A DNA stretch of 64,000 bases, taken from Lachnospiraceae bacterium (lineage in GTDB: Bacteria; Bacillota; Clostridia; Lachnospirales; Lachnospiraceae). Location of the stretch: contig JAJQCZ010000031.1 of the NCBI GenBank assembly GCA_021202465.1, positions 48,569 through 112,568 on the forward strand. The letters are read 5' to 3'. The notes under the pieces were generated by a model. The model was not told where the DNA came from. It saw only the letters and a program-made list of their open reading frames with translations, and made no database searches. Below, piece by piece: positions 33,820 through 42,578 of the stretch (positions are counted from its first letter, which is position 1; each line of letters begins with the position of its first letter). Made by a program: the position numbers and the translations under genes.

Positions 33820-35046
33820 ATGGCAATTCAAGTTAAAAGTGAGATCGGCAAACTGAGGAAGGTTCTGCTTCACCGCCCGGGAAAGGAACTGGAGCACCTG
33901 GTTCCCGAAGATCTGGAGCGGCTCCTTTTTGACGATATTCCCTATCTGAAGACAGCCTGCAGCGAGCACGATCAGTTCGCGAAGACGATGCGGGATCAGG
34001 ATATCGAGGTCATGTATCTGGAGGATCTGGTCGCAGAGGTTTTTCGGAACGACGCAGAGTGTAAGGAACAGTACGTACGGCAGTTCATCGAGGAGGGCGG
34101 CGCGACAGCCGCCTCCCTGAAGGAGCCCATCTTCGAATATCTGATGGCAATCCGTGATGAGCAGACGCTGGTCCTGAAAATGATGTCGGGCGTGCGCGCC
34201 AATGAGCTGAATTTCCGCGGCGCCTGTCCGTTGGTAAGCCGGGTCAAGACGGACGGTCAGTTCATCCTCGATCCGATCCCGAATCTCTATTTCACCCGGG
34301 ATCCGTTCGCCAGCATCGGCACCGGAGTCAGCCTGAACCGTATGTATTCGGCGACCCGCCGGAGAGAGACTCTCTTCGATCAGATCGTCCTGGAACATCA
34401 TCCGGACTTTGCAGGGCAGACGACATTTTATTATCGTCGGGAGAATCCCTTCCACATCGAAGGCGGCGACATCCTGAACCTGAGCCGCCGGGTGCTGGCG
34501 GTAGGCATGTCCCAGAGGACGACGCCGGAAGCCATCGAGCTGCTGGCGAAGAATATCTTCGCCGATGAGACCGCAGAGATCCGCACGATCCTGGCCTTCT
34601 ACATCCCGGCCATCCGGGCCTTCATGCATCTGGATACGGTTTTCACACAGGTAGACTACGATAAATTTACCATTCATCCGGGGATTCTGCATACCCTGCG
34701 AATGTTCGAGATCACGCCGGGGGAGACGAAGGAGTCACTCCATGTGGAGGAGCTGCAGACAAGGCTGGCGGATGTGCTGGCGAAATATCTGGAGCTGGAT
34801 CATGTGACGCTCATCGAGTGCGGCGGCAATGACCGGATTGCCTCGGAGAGAGAACAGTGGAACGATGGCTCGAACACGCTGTGTATCCAGCCCGGCAAGG
34901 TCATTGTCTATGACAGGAACTATGTGACCAACCGGATCCTTCAGGATAACGGGATCCATGTGCTGGAACTGGCAAGCTCGGAGCTCTCGAGAGGGCGGGG
35001 CGGCCCCCGTTGTATGAGCATGCCATTGGTAAGAGACGACATTTAA
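33820..35046 (+). CDS. arcA: Arginine deiminase
   Basis: 408 residues. It hydrolyses arginine to citrulline and ammonia, the first step of the ADI pathway in the cytoplasm. Motifs: LHRPGKELEHLVPEDLERLLFDDIPYL, LYFTRDPFASIGTGVSLNRM, HIEGGDIL, FMHLDTVFTQVD (active-site His and Asp), and the C-terminal GRGGPRCMSMPLVRDDI with the nucleophilic Cys. The ATG at 33820 is preferred to 33817 because GGAGGG lies at 33810-33815. About 95 bp separate it from rocD; no terminator is seen there, so the two may share a transcript. Confidence 0.97.
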   Translation: MAIQVKSEIGKLRKVLLHRPGKELEHLVPEDLERLLFDDIPYLKTACSEHDQFAKTMRDQDIEVMYLEDLVAEVFRNDAECKEQYVRQFIEEGGATAASLKEPIFEYLMAIRDEQTLVLKMMSGVRANELNFRGACPLVSRVKTDGQFILDPIPNLYFTRDPFASIGTGVSLNRMYSATRRRETLFDQIVLEHHPDFAGQTTFYYRRENPFHIEGGDILNLSRRVLAVGMSQRTTPEAIELLAKNIFADETAEIRTILAFYIPAIRAFMHLDTVFTQVDYDKFTIHPGILHTLRMFEITPGETKESLHVEELQTRLADVLAKYLELDHVTLIECGGNDRIASEREQWNDGSNTLCIQPGKVIVYDRNYVTNRILQDNGIHVLELASSELSRGRGGPRCMSMPLVRDDI

Positions 35047-35109
35047 GAGACATCAGGCTGGAAGCGCCACACGGCGTCTTTGAAAAATAACTACAGGAAG
35101 GGAAAAATC

Positions 35110-36102
35110 ATGGCGACAAATATTGCGGGAAGACATTTTCTGAAGTTGCTGGATTATACGCCGGAGGAGATCCGCTATCTCCTCGATCTGGCGAAGAATT
35201 TTAAGGATATGAAGAGGGCGGGCGTGCCTCACCGCTATCTTGCGGGTAAGAACATCGTTCTTCTCTTCGAGAAGACGTCCACCCGGACCCGCTGCTCCTT
35301 TGAGGTGGCGGGCATGGATCTGGGCATGGGCGTGACCTATCTGGACCCCGGCAGCAGCCAGATGGGCAAGAAGGAGAGCATCGCGGATACCGCGCGTGTG
35401 CTGGGACGGATGTATGACGGCATCGAGTATCGCGGTTTTAGCCAGGAGCTCGTGGAGGAACTGGCAGCCTACGCAGGCGTCCCGGTGTGGAACGGCCTGA
35501 CTGATCAGTTCCATCCGACGCAGATGCTGGCGGACCTGATGACCATCGAAGAACATCTCGGAAGACTGAAGGGCGTAAACTTCACCTTCATGGGCGATGC
35601 CCGCAATAATGTGGGCAATTCCCTGATGATCGCCTGTGCGAAGATGGGACTGAACTTCACGGCCTGCGCACCGGCCTCCCTGTTCCCCCAGGAGGATCTG
35701 GTGGAGACGGCGCGGGCGATCGCGGCGGAGAACGGCTGCACGGTACGGCTGACCGAGGATGTGACCGAGGGCCTGACCGGAGCGGATGTGGTCTACACGG
35801 ACATCTGGGTCTCCATGGGCGAGCCGGATGAGGTCTGGGAGTCGCGCATCGGCCTGCTACGGAAGTACCAGGTGAACCGCGAGGCGATGAATCTGGCGAA
35901 GGACACGGCAATCTTCATGCACTGTCTGCCGTCCTTCCACGATACGAAGACCACCATCGGAGCCCAGATCGCTGAGAAATTCGGCGTGAAGGAAATGGAG
36001 GTTGCCGATGAAGTGTTTGAATCCAGGCAGTCTGTTGTCTTCGACGAGGCCGAGAACCGGATGCACACCATCAAGGCAGTCATTTACGCCACTTTGAAAT
36101 AA
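35110..36102 (+). CDS. arcB: Ornithine carbamoyltransferase (catabolic)
   Basis: 330 residues. The carbamoyl-phosphate loop [15 protein letters not shown], GTRFxxQE-like [48 protein letters not shown] and HCLPSFHD (the ornithine-binding HCLP) are present. In the ADI pathway it splits citrulline into ornithine and carbamoyl phosphate. Its place between arcA and arcC indicates the catabolic role. The start at 35110 has GGAAGGG upstream; an upstream in-frame ATG at 35080 has no ribosome site. Confidence 0.96.
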   Translation: MATNIAGRHFLKLLDYTPEEIRYLLDLAKNFKDMKRAGVPHRYLAGKNIVLLFEKTSTRTRCSFEVAGMDLGMGVTYLDPGSSQMGKKESIADTARVLGRMYDGIEYRGFSQELVEELAAYAGVPVWNGLTDQFHPTQMLADLMTIEEHLGRLKGVNFTFMGDARNNVGNSLMIACAKMGLNFTACAPASLFPQEDLVETARAIAAENGCTVRLTEDVTEGLTGADVVYTDIWVSMGEPDEVWESRIGLLRKYQVNREAMNLAKDTAIFMHCLPSFHDTKTTIGAQIAEKFGVKEMEVADEVFESRQSVVFDEAENRMHTIKAVIYATLK

Positions 36103-36208
36103 AGAAGATTTTACATATGCTCAGCATGGAATACTCCATGTGACAGTGAATACAAAAATAACGTCGGCGCCGGGAGAAGAAATTCGGTTCTTCCACGGAC
36201 GCTTTCCC

Positions 36209-36238
36209 CGGCCGGCAGGATGTGCTTCCTGCCGGTCG
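36209..36238 (+). other. Hairpin between arcB and arcC
   Basis: CCGGCAGGA (36212-36220) pairs with TCCTGCCGG (36227-36235), extended to 12 bp by the bases outside. There is no T-run, so it may stabilise or space the transcript and not end it. It lies 26 bp before the arcC start. Confidence 0.55.
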
Positions 36239-36263
36239 GCGGCTTACAGGAGGAGACCGAAAC

Positions 36264-37205
36264 ATGCAGAAGATTGTGATCGCCCTGGGAGGAAACGCTC
36301 TCCAGTCGAAGGGCAGTGCTCCGACGGCAGCCGGACAGCTGGAGGTGGTGCGTCGGACCTGTGAGAAGATCGCTGATATCAGTACGGAAGGATACGAGGT
36401 AGCAGTCGTTCACGGCAACGGCCCTCAGGTGGGACAGATCCTCCTAGCCTCCGAGACCGCGCAGGATGTGACCCCGACCATGCCCTTTGATGTCTGCGGC
36501 GCCATGAGTCAGGGTTATATCGGTTACCATATCCAGCAGGCGTTGCGGTATGCTCTGCGGATCCGCAACCGGAACTTCCCGGTGCTGACTGTCATGACGC
36601 AGATGATCGTGGATGAGAAGGACCCCGGATTCGCGAAGCCTACGAAGCCCATCGGGGCCTTTTACACTGAGGAGGAAGCCGACCGTCTGGTACGGGAGAA
36701 GGACTATGTCATGAAGGAGGACGCGGGCCGCGGCTGGCGCCGTATCGTAGCATCTCCGCTTCCTCAGAGAATTGTGGAGATTGAAGCCATCAGGAGTCTG
36801 TGGGACTCCTCCATCGTCATCTGCTGCGGCGGAGGCGGCGTGCCGGTCGTGGAAAAGCCCGACGGCACCATGGAGGGTGTGGCGGCGGTCATCGATAAGG
36901 ACTTCGCGGCAGAACTGCTGGCGGAGCAGGTGGACGCCGATATCCTGATGATCCTGACCGAGGTGGAGAAGGTCGCCGTCAACTGGAACAAACCGGATCA
37001 GCGCGGGCTGGATCATATGAGCCTCAAAGAAGCGGCCCGGTATGTGGAGGAAGGGCAGTTCGCTCCGGGAAGCATGCTTCCCAAGGTCGAAGCAGCAATG
37101 AAGTTCGTCCGGACCTACCCCACCAAAAAAGCGATCATCACCAGCTTGGACAAGGCGACGGAAGCCCTGGCGGGAGAGACGGGAACCCTGCTTACCTTTG
37201 CATGA
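36264..37205 (+). CDS. arcC: Carbamate kinase
   Basis: 313 residues. MQKIVIALGGNALQ at the start, VVHGNGPQVGQILLASE, the GYIGYHIQQAL segment, PIGAFYTEEEA, GRGWRRIVASPLPQRIVEIEAIRSL, CCGGGGVPVVE, DKDFAAELLAEQVDADILMILTEVEKVAVNW and FAPGSMLPKVEAAMKF are all family hallmarks. It makes ATP from carbamoyl phosphate and ADP, the energy-yielding last step of the ADI pathway. AGGAGGAG precedes the start. No arginine/ornithine antiporter arcD adjoins. Confidence 0.97.
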   Translation: MQKIVIALGGNALQSKGSAPTAAGQLEVVRRTCEKIADISTEGYEVAVVHGNGPQVGQILLASETAQDVTPTMPFDVCGAMSQGYIGYHIQQALRYALRIRNRNFPVLTVMTQMIVDEKDPGFAKPTKPIGAFYTEEEADRLVREKDYVMKEDAGRGWRRIVASPLPQRIVEIEAIRSLWDSSIVICCGGGGVPVVEKPDGTMEGVAAVIDKDFAAELLAEQVDADILMILTEVEKVAVNWNKPDQRGLDHMSLKEAARYVEEGQFAPGSMLPKVEAAMKFVRTYPTKKAIITSLDKATEALAGETGTLLTFA

Positions 37206-37254
37206 AAAGCAGAAAGAGAAGAGATTAAAGCAAAAACAACTGATGTAATAGGAC

Positions 37255-37298
37255 ATAAGCCTTTCTCGTCCGTTTTTCTGTGGACGAGGAAGGCTTAT
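37255..37298 (+). terminator. Terminator after arcC
   Basis: A 17-bp stem (37255-37271 with 37282-37298, one G-T pair), followed by AGCACTTTTCC, a modest T-run. Confidence 0.8.
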
Positions 37299-37326
37299 AG
37301 CACTTTTCCGTCTGCTGAAAAATTGC

Positions 37327-37355
37327 TTGACGCATCATAAACGTTTTGGTAAAAC
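37327..37355 (+). promoter_or_regulatory. Promoter of the pucR-like gene
   Basis: TTGACG (37327-37332), 17 bp, TAAAAC (37350-37355), a weak -10. Confidence 0.5.
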
Positions 37356-37453
37356 GATACACAGACAGAAACCGATTGATACAGAACTATTGGATCTGTT
37401 TTTCAGATAAAGGAACATGAGTCATTTCCTGCAAGATAAAAGGAGACAAAAAG

Positions 37454-38638
37454 ATGCTTCTGGTTGAAGAACTGAGGGAATTGCCGATCTTTCAGAACTT
37501 TCAATTGATCGCCGGTGAAGGGGGCCTTACACGCGAGGTCGTTAGCGCTACGACGCTGGAATATGAAAATGTAGTTGATGGATTTCTAGCCTTTCACCGG
37601 GGAGATTTTATTCTGACCTCGCTTTTCTTCGCCCGCGAAGATGCGAATCTGGTTCTGCATTCCTTCAAAGCCCTTGCTGAGCGCGGTGTGGCTGCCATCG
37701 CTGTGAAGACTTCCTTCTACCGTGAATTGCCGGAGGAAGCGGTTAGATTCGCTGACGAAAAAGATCTGCCGCTGTTTCTCTTCGGGGAGGACATTTTTAC
37801 AGAAAAAATCATTCTGGCCGTGGGAGAGATGCTGGAAAAGAGAAAATCCATACTCTATGACGAACAGATCTTAAGGGATTTCCTCGCCGGTCATTCCGTC
37901 GAAGAGATATCGAAATATGCCCGGAAGTTTCTGAATATCTCCTATAATCAATATTTTATCGCCTGTCTGTCACCACGTTACAACTCTGCAAACGCCGGGA
38001 CGATGCTTGTCCGGATTATCTGCCGCACGCGGGACGTTGTTCAGGATGCCCAGGTTCGTTGGGTCAGATACCAGAATCGACTGCTGATGATTTACAGCTT
38101 TTCTGGCGGCTCAGAGGCTGATCTTCGTCGCGTTCTGGCCCGACAGATGGAACGGCTTTCCGAAAATATGGCAAAATATCATTGCGGTCTCAGTGAATCT
38201 CATTCCAAATCGTCTGATTTTGACATCGCTCTGGAACAGGCATTTGCTGCAGAGTCTGTGGCTGAGCTGCAGCAAAAAGATTGTCTCAGCTACTCAGACA
38301 TCGGCATATATCAGTATTTGCTTCCTCTGTTGAAAAATCGTACTGCCGTGGCACAGTACCGCCGGGCAATACGGACACTGCAGGAATACGACGGCCAGTA
38401 CCATTCTGAGCTGCTCCGGACACTTCGATGCTATGTGAAAAATCAGGGGAAGCTCTCGGCGACAGCAGAGGAAATGTATCAGCACGTAAATACCATCCGC
38501 TACCGTCTGGGTCGCGTCCGCGAACTGGTACCGACAGAACCGTTTTACGAGCAAATCTACCTGATTGTACAGCTGTATGAGTTGGAAAATTGTGAGAATA
38601 GTCGACAGAATGCGAAAGAGGAGCATATTCATGAATAA
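37454..38638 (+). CDS. PucR family transcriptional regulator
   Basis: 394 residues. The N-terminal PucR sensor domain (LPIFQNFQLIAGEGGLTREVVSATTLEYENVVDGFLAFHRGDFILTSLFFAREDANLVLHSFKALAERGVAAIAVKTSFYR) is followed by a middle region and the C-terminal PucR helix-turn-helix (LLRTLRCYVKNQGKLSATAEEMYQHVNTIRYRLGRVRELV). PucR regulators control purine or amino-acid catabolic genes. It follows the arc genes and overlaps an EamA permease by 8 bp; it may control arc/rocD or the permease. Ribosome site AAAGGAGA. Confidence 0.93.
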   Translation: MLLVEELRELPIFQNFQLIAGEGGLTREVVSATTLEYENVVDGFLAFHRGDFILTSLFFAREDANLVLHSFKALAERGVAAIAVKTSFYRELPEEAVRFADEKDLPLFLFGEDIFTEKIILAVGEMLEKRKSILYDEQILRDFLAGHSVEEISKYARKFLNISYNQYFIACLSPRYNSANAGTMLVRIICRTRDVVQDAQVRWVRYQNRLLMIYSFSGGSEADLRRVLARQMERLSENMAKYHCGLSESHSKSSDFDIALEQAFAAESVAELQQKDCLSYSDIGIYQYLLPLLKNRTAVAQYRRAIRTLQEYDGQYHSELLRTLRCYVKNQGKLSATAEEMYQHVNTIRYRLGRVRELVPTEPFYEQIYLIVQLYELENCENSRQNAKEEHIHE

Positions 38639-39557
38639 AAAAACCATCCAGAGCAATCTAATGCTGCTTCTGACCGCGCTGATCTGGGGCGTAGCCTTCG
38701 TCGCCCAGAGCGTCGGTATGGATTATGTGGAGCCTTTTACCTTTAATGCCTCCCGCAATTTCCTTGCTGCGCTGGTGCTTCTGCCGGTGATCCGACTGCT
38801 GGACCGGAGTGCTGCCCGGCGGGGAGAGGAGAACCCGGAACCGAAAAAATCGCATGGAGGAAAATGGCTGATCTTTGGCGGATACCTCTGCGGCATCCTT
38901 CTCGCGGCCTCCAGCGGCTTCCAGCAGGTCGGAATTCAGTACACGACGGTCGGGAAAGCCGGTTTTGTCACAGCGATCTATATCATCATCGTGCCTCTTC
39001 TGGGAATCTTTATTGGAAAAAAGGTCCATCTCAACGTTTGGATCAGTGTGGCCCTTGCCGCCGTCGGTCTCTATCTGCTCTGTATGACGGAGAGCCTGTC
39101 TCTCGGGCGGGGTGATTTGCTGGTGCTTGGCTGTGCCTTCTGTTTCTCCCTGCATATCCTGGTCGTGGATACGATCTCACCGCACGTGGACGGCGTGCGC
39201 ATGTCCTGGCTGCAGTTTCTGGTCTGCGGGATTCTCAGCGGGATCCTGGCGCTTCTCTTCGAGAAACCGACTCTGTCCGGGATCCTCGCTGCCTGGCAGC
39301 CGATCCTCTACGCCGGAGGCCTGTCGAGCGCAGTCGGATATACGCTGCAGATCGTAGCGCAAAAAAACACGAATCCGGTCATTGCATCTCTGATCATGAG
39401 TCTGGAATCCGTGTTTTCTGCACTGGCCGGATGGGTTCTGTTACATCAGGAGCTCTCCCTCAGGGAGCTGGCCGGCTGTGTCATCGTGTTCTGTGCGATT
39501 ATCCTGGCGCAGCTGCCGCCGCGGCAGAATACTGTGGCACCTGGAAAATTTCTCTGA
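38631..39557 (+). CDS. EamA/DMT family permease
   Basis: 308 residues with ten membrane segments in two EamA repeats (LLLTALIWGVAFVAQSVGMDYVEPFTFNASRNFLAALVLLPVI; QPILYAGGLSSAVGYTLQIVAQKNTNPVIASLIMSLESVFSALAGWVLLHQELSLRELAGCVIVFCAIILAQLPP). Members mostly export amino acids or related metabolites. The first loop has an unusually charged insert (RSAARRGEENPEPKKSHGGK). It starts 8 bp inside pucR with AGAGGAG upstream, so they are co-regulated. It could export an amino acid made during arginine breakdown (inference). Confidence 0.93.
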   Translation: MNKKTIQSNLMLLLTALIWGVAFVAQSVGMDYVEPFTFNASRNFLAALVLLPVIRLLDRSAARRGEENPEPKKSHGGKWLIFGGYLCGILLAASSGFQQVGIQYTTVGKAGFVTAIYIIIVPLLGIFIGKKVHLNVWISVALAAVGLYLLCMTESLSLGRGDLLVLGCAFCFSLHILVVDTISPHVDGVRMSWLQFLVCGILSGILALLFEKPTLSGILAAWQPILYAGGLSSAVGYTLQIVAQKNTNPVIASLIMSLESVFSALAGWVLLHQELSLRELAGCVIVFCAIILAQLPPRQNTVAPGKFL

Positions 39558-39671
39558 AGGCGCAGTAAAATCGCTTTGCAGGCATCATACGATTCGGTCT
39601 TACATCGCGACTGAATGCAGCCTATATGAAATCCACTGCTATTCCTGTACCAGGAAGAGATATGTTGCTGG

Positions 39672-41609
39672 TTACTCCTCCAGCAGCGCCTCCCAGCGCT
39701 CCATCCACTCTGTCATTTCTTCCTGAATCGTTTCTTTCTTATGGTTCAGCTCCATGAGCTTTCCGACATTTGTATAAATCTCTTCCTGCTCCAGCAGAGC
39801 ATCGATTTCCTTTTCCCGCTCCTCCAGAGCCGCGATGGCGTCCTCTGCCTTGCGGATGTCATTCTCCCGCTTGCGGCGCCGCGCCTGTTCCTCCTTCTGG
39901 CTCTTCCAGTCGGCAGCCCCGGCGGTTGTAGCTTCCACCGCGGACGGAGACGCAGAGGGTTTCTTTGTTCCTGGGGCAGCCAGCCGCAGCGCCGCGGCGG
40001 TCAGTGCGTCCCTCTTCTCCAGATAATAGTCATAATTTCCGATATATTCTACGAAAATCCGGTCCGTCAGCTCGAGGATGCGGGTTGCTGTCTGATTGAC
40101 GAAATACCGATCGTGGGAGACATAAAGAACCGTGCCGGTGTAGCGGTTCAGCGCCTGCTCGAGGATCTCCTTGGAAACCATATCCAGATGGTTGGTCGGC
40201 TCGTCGAGAATCAGGAAATTGCAGGGGGAGAGGATCAGCTTCACCAGTGAGAGACGCCCACGCTCTCCGCCGCTGAGAGCAGATACCTTCTTGAAGACAT
40301 CGTCACCGGTAAAAAGGAAAGCGGCCAGCGTGCTGCGAATCTTCGTATTATTTAAATACGGATAGGCATTCTGAATCTCCTCAAACAGCGTGTTCTCCTC
40401 GGTCAGAAGCTGCTGCTCCTGATCATAATAGCCGATGGCTACCTTCGCGCCCAGCGTGCACGCGCCCTCGTCCGCATCCAGCAGTCCATTGATGATCTTG
40501 AGCAGGGTTGTTTTGCCGGTTCCGTTGTTGCCGATGATGGCCACCCGCTCGCCGCGATGAATCTCAAAATTCGCATGTGTAAAGAGGACATTCTCTCCAA
40601 ATGATTTGGACAGATTCTCGATCGTGAGCACATCATTGCCGCTGACCACATGGGGCTCCAGAGTGAAGGACATGGAATCATTCAGCTCCTGAGGACGATC
40701 CACCCGCTCCGTTTTCCCCAGCATCTTTTCGCGGCTCTCGGCGCGCTTGATGGACTTCTCACGGTTAAAGGACTTCAGGCGGGCAATGACCTCCTCCTGA
40801 TGTTTGATCTCCTGCTGCTGGTTCAGGTACTGCTTCATCGCCGCATCCCGCAGCATCTTCTTCTTGGCGGCGTAGGCGGTGTAATTGCCGGTAAAGACGG
40901 AGAGATGAGTATTCTCGATCTCAATCACATGGTCAACGAAACGGTCAAGGAAATACCGGTCATGGGCGACCACGATGACAGCGCCCGGATAAGAACTGAG
41001 AAATCCTTCCAGCCAGGCAATGGAGGCGATATCCAGGTGGTTGGTCGGCTCATCCAGAAGAATGCAGTCCGGCCGGGTCAGCAGGAGCTTCCCAAGGGAG
41101 ACCCGGGTCTTCTGGCCGCCGGAGAGGGTGGCGCAGGGACTGTCGAACTCCGATTCTGCAAAGCCAAGTCCCTTGAGGACGCCGACAATCTCACTCTCGC
41201 AGGCGTAGCCGTTCTGCCGTTCAAAATCCTGATTCAGACGATCATAGGTCTCCATCATGGCGGCCAGTTTGTCCCCGGAAGCAGATTTCATGTCCTGCTC
41301 CAGCTGACGGATCTGCCGTTCCATCTCGAACAGGGGCTCTTTGGCCGTCCGGATTTCCTCATAGATCGTGCGGTCAGAAGCCAGATCCTGATGCTGCGCC
41401 AGGTAGCCGAGCGTCTTCCCGCGGGACAGGACAATCTCCCCGGAATCGGGCGTCAGTTCTCCGACGAGAAGTTTAAGAAGCGTGGATTTTCCGGCTCCGT
41501 TGATGCCGACGATGGCAGTTTTATCTTTATCATCGATCCGAAAGCTCCCGCTGGCGAGAATCGGCACGGCGGAGAAGGATTTGGACAGATTGCTGCATGA
41601 AAATATCAT
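39672..41609 (-). CDS. ABC-F family ATP-binding protein
   Basis: 645 residues with two ABC domains and no membrane part. Domain 1 has GINGAGKSTLLK, LSGGQKTRVSLGKLLL and LLDEPTNHLD; domain 2 has GNNGTGKTTLLK, LSGGERGRLSLVKLIL and ILDEPTNHLD. Between them is the charged P-site tRNA interaction motif region (KKMLRDAAMKQYLNQQQEIKHQEEVIARLKSFNREKSIKRAESREKML). The C-terminus is a coiled coil of about 80 residues. ABC-F proteins bind the ribosomal E site and relieve stalls or drug block; this one looks like the YdiF/Uup-type housekeeping group, not a clear resistance gene. The start at 41609 has GGGAGGAACCT upstream. Confidence 0.95.
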   Translation of the reverse strand: MIFSCSNLSKSFSAVPILASGSFRIDDKDKTAIVGINGAGKSTLLKLLVGELTPDSGEIVLSRGKTLGYLAQHQDLASDRTIYEEIRTAKEPLFEMERQIRQLEQDMKSASGDKLAAMMETYDRLNQDFERQNGYACESEIVGVLKGLGFAESEFDSPCATLSGGQKTRVSLGKLLLTRPDCILLDEPTNHLDIASIAWLEGFLSSYPGAVIVVAHDRYFLDRFVDHVIEIENTHLSVFTGNYTAYAAKKKMLRDAAMKQYLNQQQEIKHQEEVIARLKSFNREKSIKRAESREKMLGKTERVDRPQELNDSMSFTLEPHVVSGNDVLTIENLSKSFGENVLFTHANFEIHRGERVAIIGNNGTGKTTLLKIINGLLDADEGACTLGAKVAIGYYDQEQQLLTEENTLFEEIQNAYPYLNNTKIRSTLAAFLFTGDDVFKKVSALSGGERGRLSLVKLILSPCNFLILDEPTNHLDMVSKEILEQALNRYTGTVLYVSHDRYFVNQTATRILELTDRIFVEYIGNYDYYLEKRDALTAAALRLAAPGTKKPSASPSAVEATTAGAADWKSQKEEQARRRKRENDIRKAEDAIAALEEREKEIDALLEQEEIYTNVGKLMELNHKKETIQEEMTEWMERWEALLEE

Positions 41610-41758
41610 AGGTTCCTCCCGGCTTCCGCCCTGAGGCGGAATGCATCGGGAAATAGTATAGCGTATTTTCAAAATCCGTGCAATGGCGAATAGAAGGTTT
41701 CCCGATGGCAAAACAGCCATCGAAGCATAGGATAAAAGGAATATGACCCGAAAGGAAC

Positions 41759-41787
41759 TTGACGATATACCGGCATGCCGGTATAAT
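41759..41787 (+). promoter_or_regulatory. Promoter with a perfect 20-bp palindrome (hipB-type operator)
   Basis: TTGACG (41759-41764), 17 bp, TATAAT (41782-41787). The palindrome TATACCGGCATGCCGGTATA (41766-41785) fills the spacer and runs into the -10. It resembles the TATCC-N8-GGATA operators bound by HipB. It sits 21 bp ahead of the HTH gene, so self-repression is likely. Confidence 0.85.
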
Positions 41788-41807
41788 GTGGAAAAGGAGA
41801 TTCAGAA

Positions 41808-42233
41808 ATGCTGAAAACTTATTTACAGATAAATAACCTTTCAATGTATCATCTGTCAAAAGCATCCGGTATCCCTTACAGCACAGTAAATGATCTGGCA
41901 AATAATAAAACCACGTCAGGAAACTGTAAAGTATTCGTGATTCAGAAGCTTGCCGCAGCGCTGCAGCTCAGCATTGAAGAATTTCTATTTATCTGCGAAC
42001 AGCCTGCGGTTTTTAAGACGAATCACGGATCCATGGAAGCATATATTTTTGCCAGGGACAACAAATACTATGTTGTGTTCCTCGATGAGGAAGAGAAACA
42101 TGAGATCGAAATGAGTTCCGTATGTGAAAGCATCCGGCCGTTTTTATATGAGCTGGCTGAATGGAAAATCGACGATTATCTCGCAGACAAGCAGCTGGAG
42201 GTGATGACAAATGAACTACTTCATCATGCGTAA
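41808..42233 (+). CDS. HTH protein, HipB-like antitoxin with an extra domain
   Basis: 141 residues. An Xre-type helix-turn-helix is at residues 1-65 (YLQINNLSMYHLSKASGIPYSTVNDLANNKTTSGNCKVFVIQKLAAALQLSIEEFL). The C-terminal 70 residues (YIFARDNKYYVVFLDEEEKHEIEMSSVCESIRPFLYELAEWKIDDYLADKQLEV) form a small domain of the kind seen in antitoxin genes before HipA-type kinases in gut Firmicutes. It overlaps the HipA-like remnant by 23 bp. The promoter carries a perfect palindrome. The partner kinase is broken, so the protein may be left as an orphan repressor. Confidence 0.75.
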   Translation: MLKTYLQINNLSMYHLSKASGIPYSTVNDLANNKTTSGNCKVFVIQKLAAALQLSIEEFLFICEQPAVFKTNHGSMEAYIFARDNKYYVVFLDEEEKHEIEMSSVCESIRPFLYELAEWKIDDYLADKQLEVMTNELLHHA

Positions 42234-42545
42234 AAATGACCCGATCGTGCTTGCGGAATTTTCCGAAGACGGCACGATGCTGCGCTATACCCGACAGCTG
42301 ATCAACCCCGAGCTTGCTCCGTTACAGTCCGAAAGTTCATCAGGATGGCTGCGCGACTGGTGGATGCATCAAAGCTGCCGGATCCGGATTATATTCATGC
42401 GATGTATGAAAAAGACACCCAGATAGATCCTAAGCGCATTGATCTGATCACAGCAGGATATACAAAAAAAATTGAGTTGTTCAAAGCTTTTCAAAACGGA
42501 GAAAACCTGAGAAAACGAATTATCCCCGGCAGGGATGACCAATAA
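42211..42545 (+). pseudogene. HipA-like kinase remnant with internal deletion and frame change
   Basis: The first 45 codons from 42211 (MNYFIMRKNDPIVLAEFSEDGTMLRYTRQLINPELAPLQSESSSGWLRDWW) look like the start of the HipA-like toxins that follow this kind of HTH protein. From about 42345 the next frame gives what looks like the usual end (LVDASKLPDPDYIHAMYEKDTQIDPKRIDLITAGYTKKIELFKAFQNGENLRKR). The whole kinase core of some 200 residues is missing. Each piece is short, so the family call is tentative, but the start/end pairing and the antitoxin-like neighbour fit. Confidence 0.55.
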
Positions 42546-42578
42546 CAGATATTATAAAATTTATAGTTGGAGATATTT

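Noticed and set aside
39558..39671. Terminator between the convergent EamA and ABC-F genes
   Set aside because: Only short complementary stretches (CCTG with CAGG) without a T-run were found.
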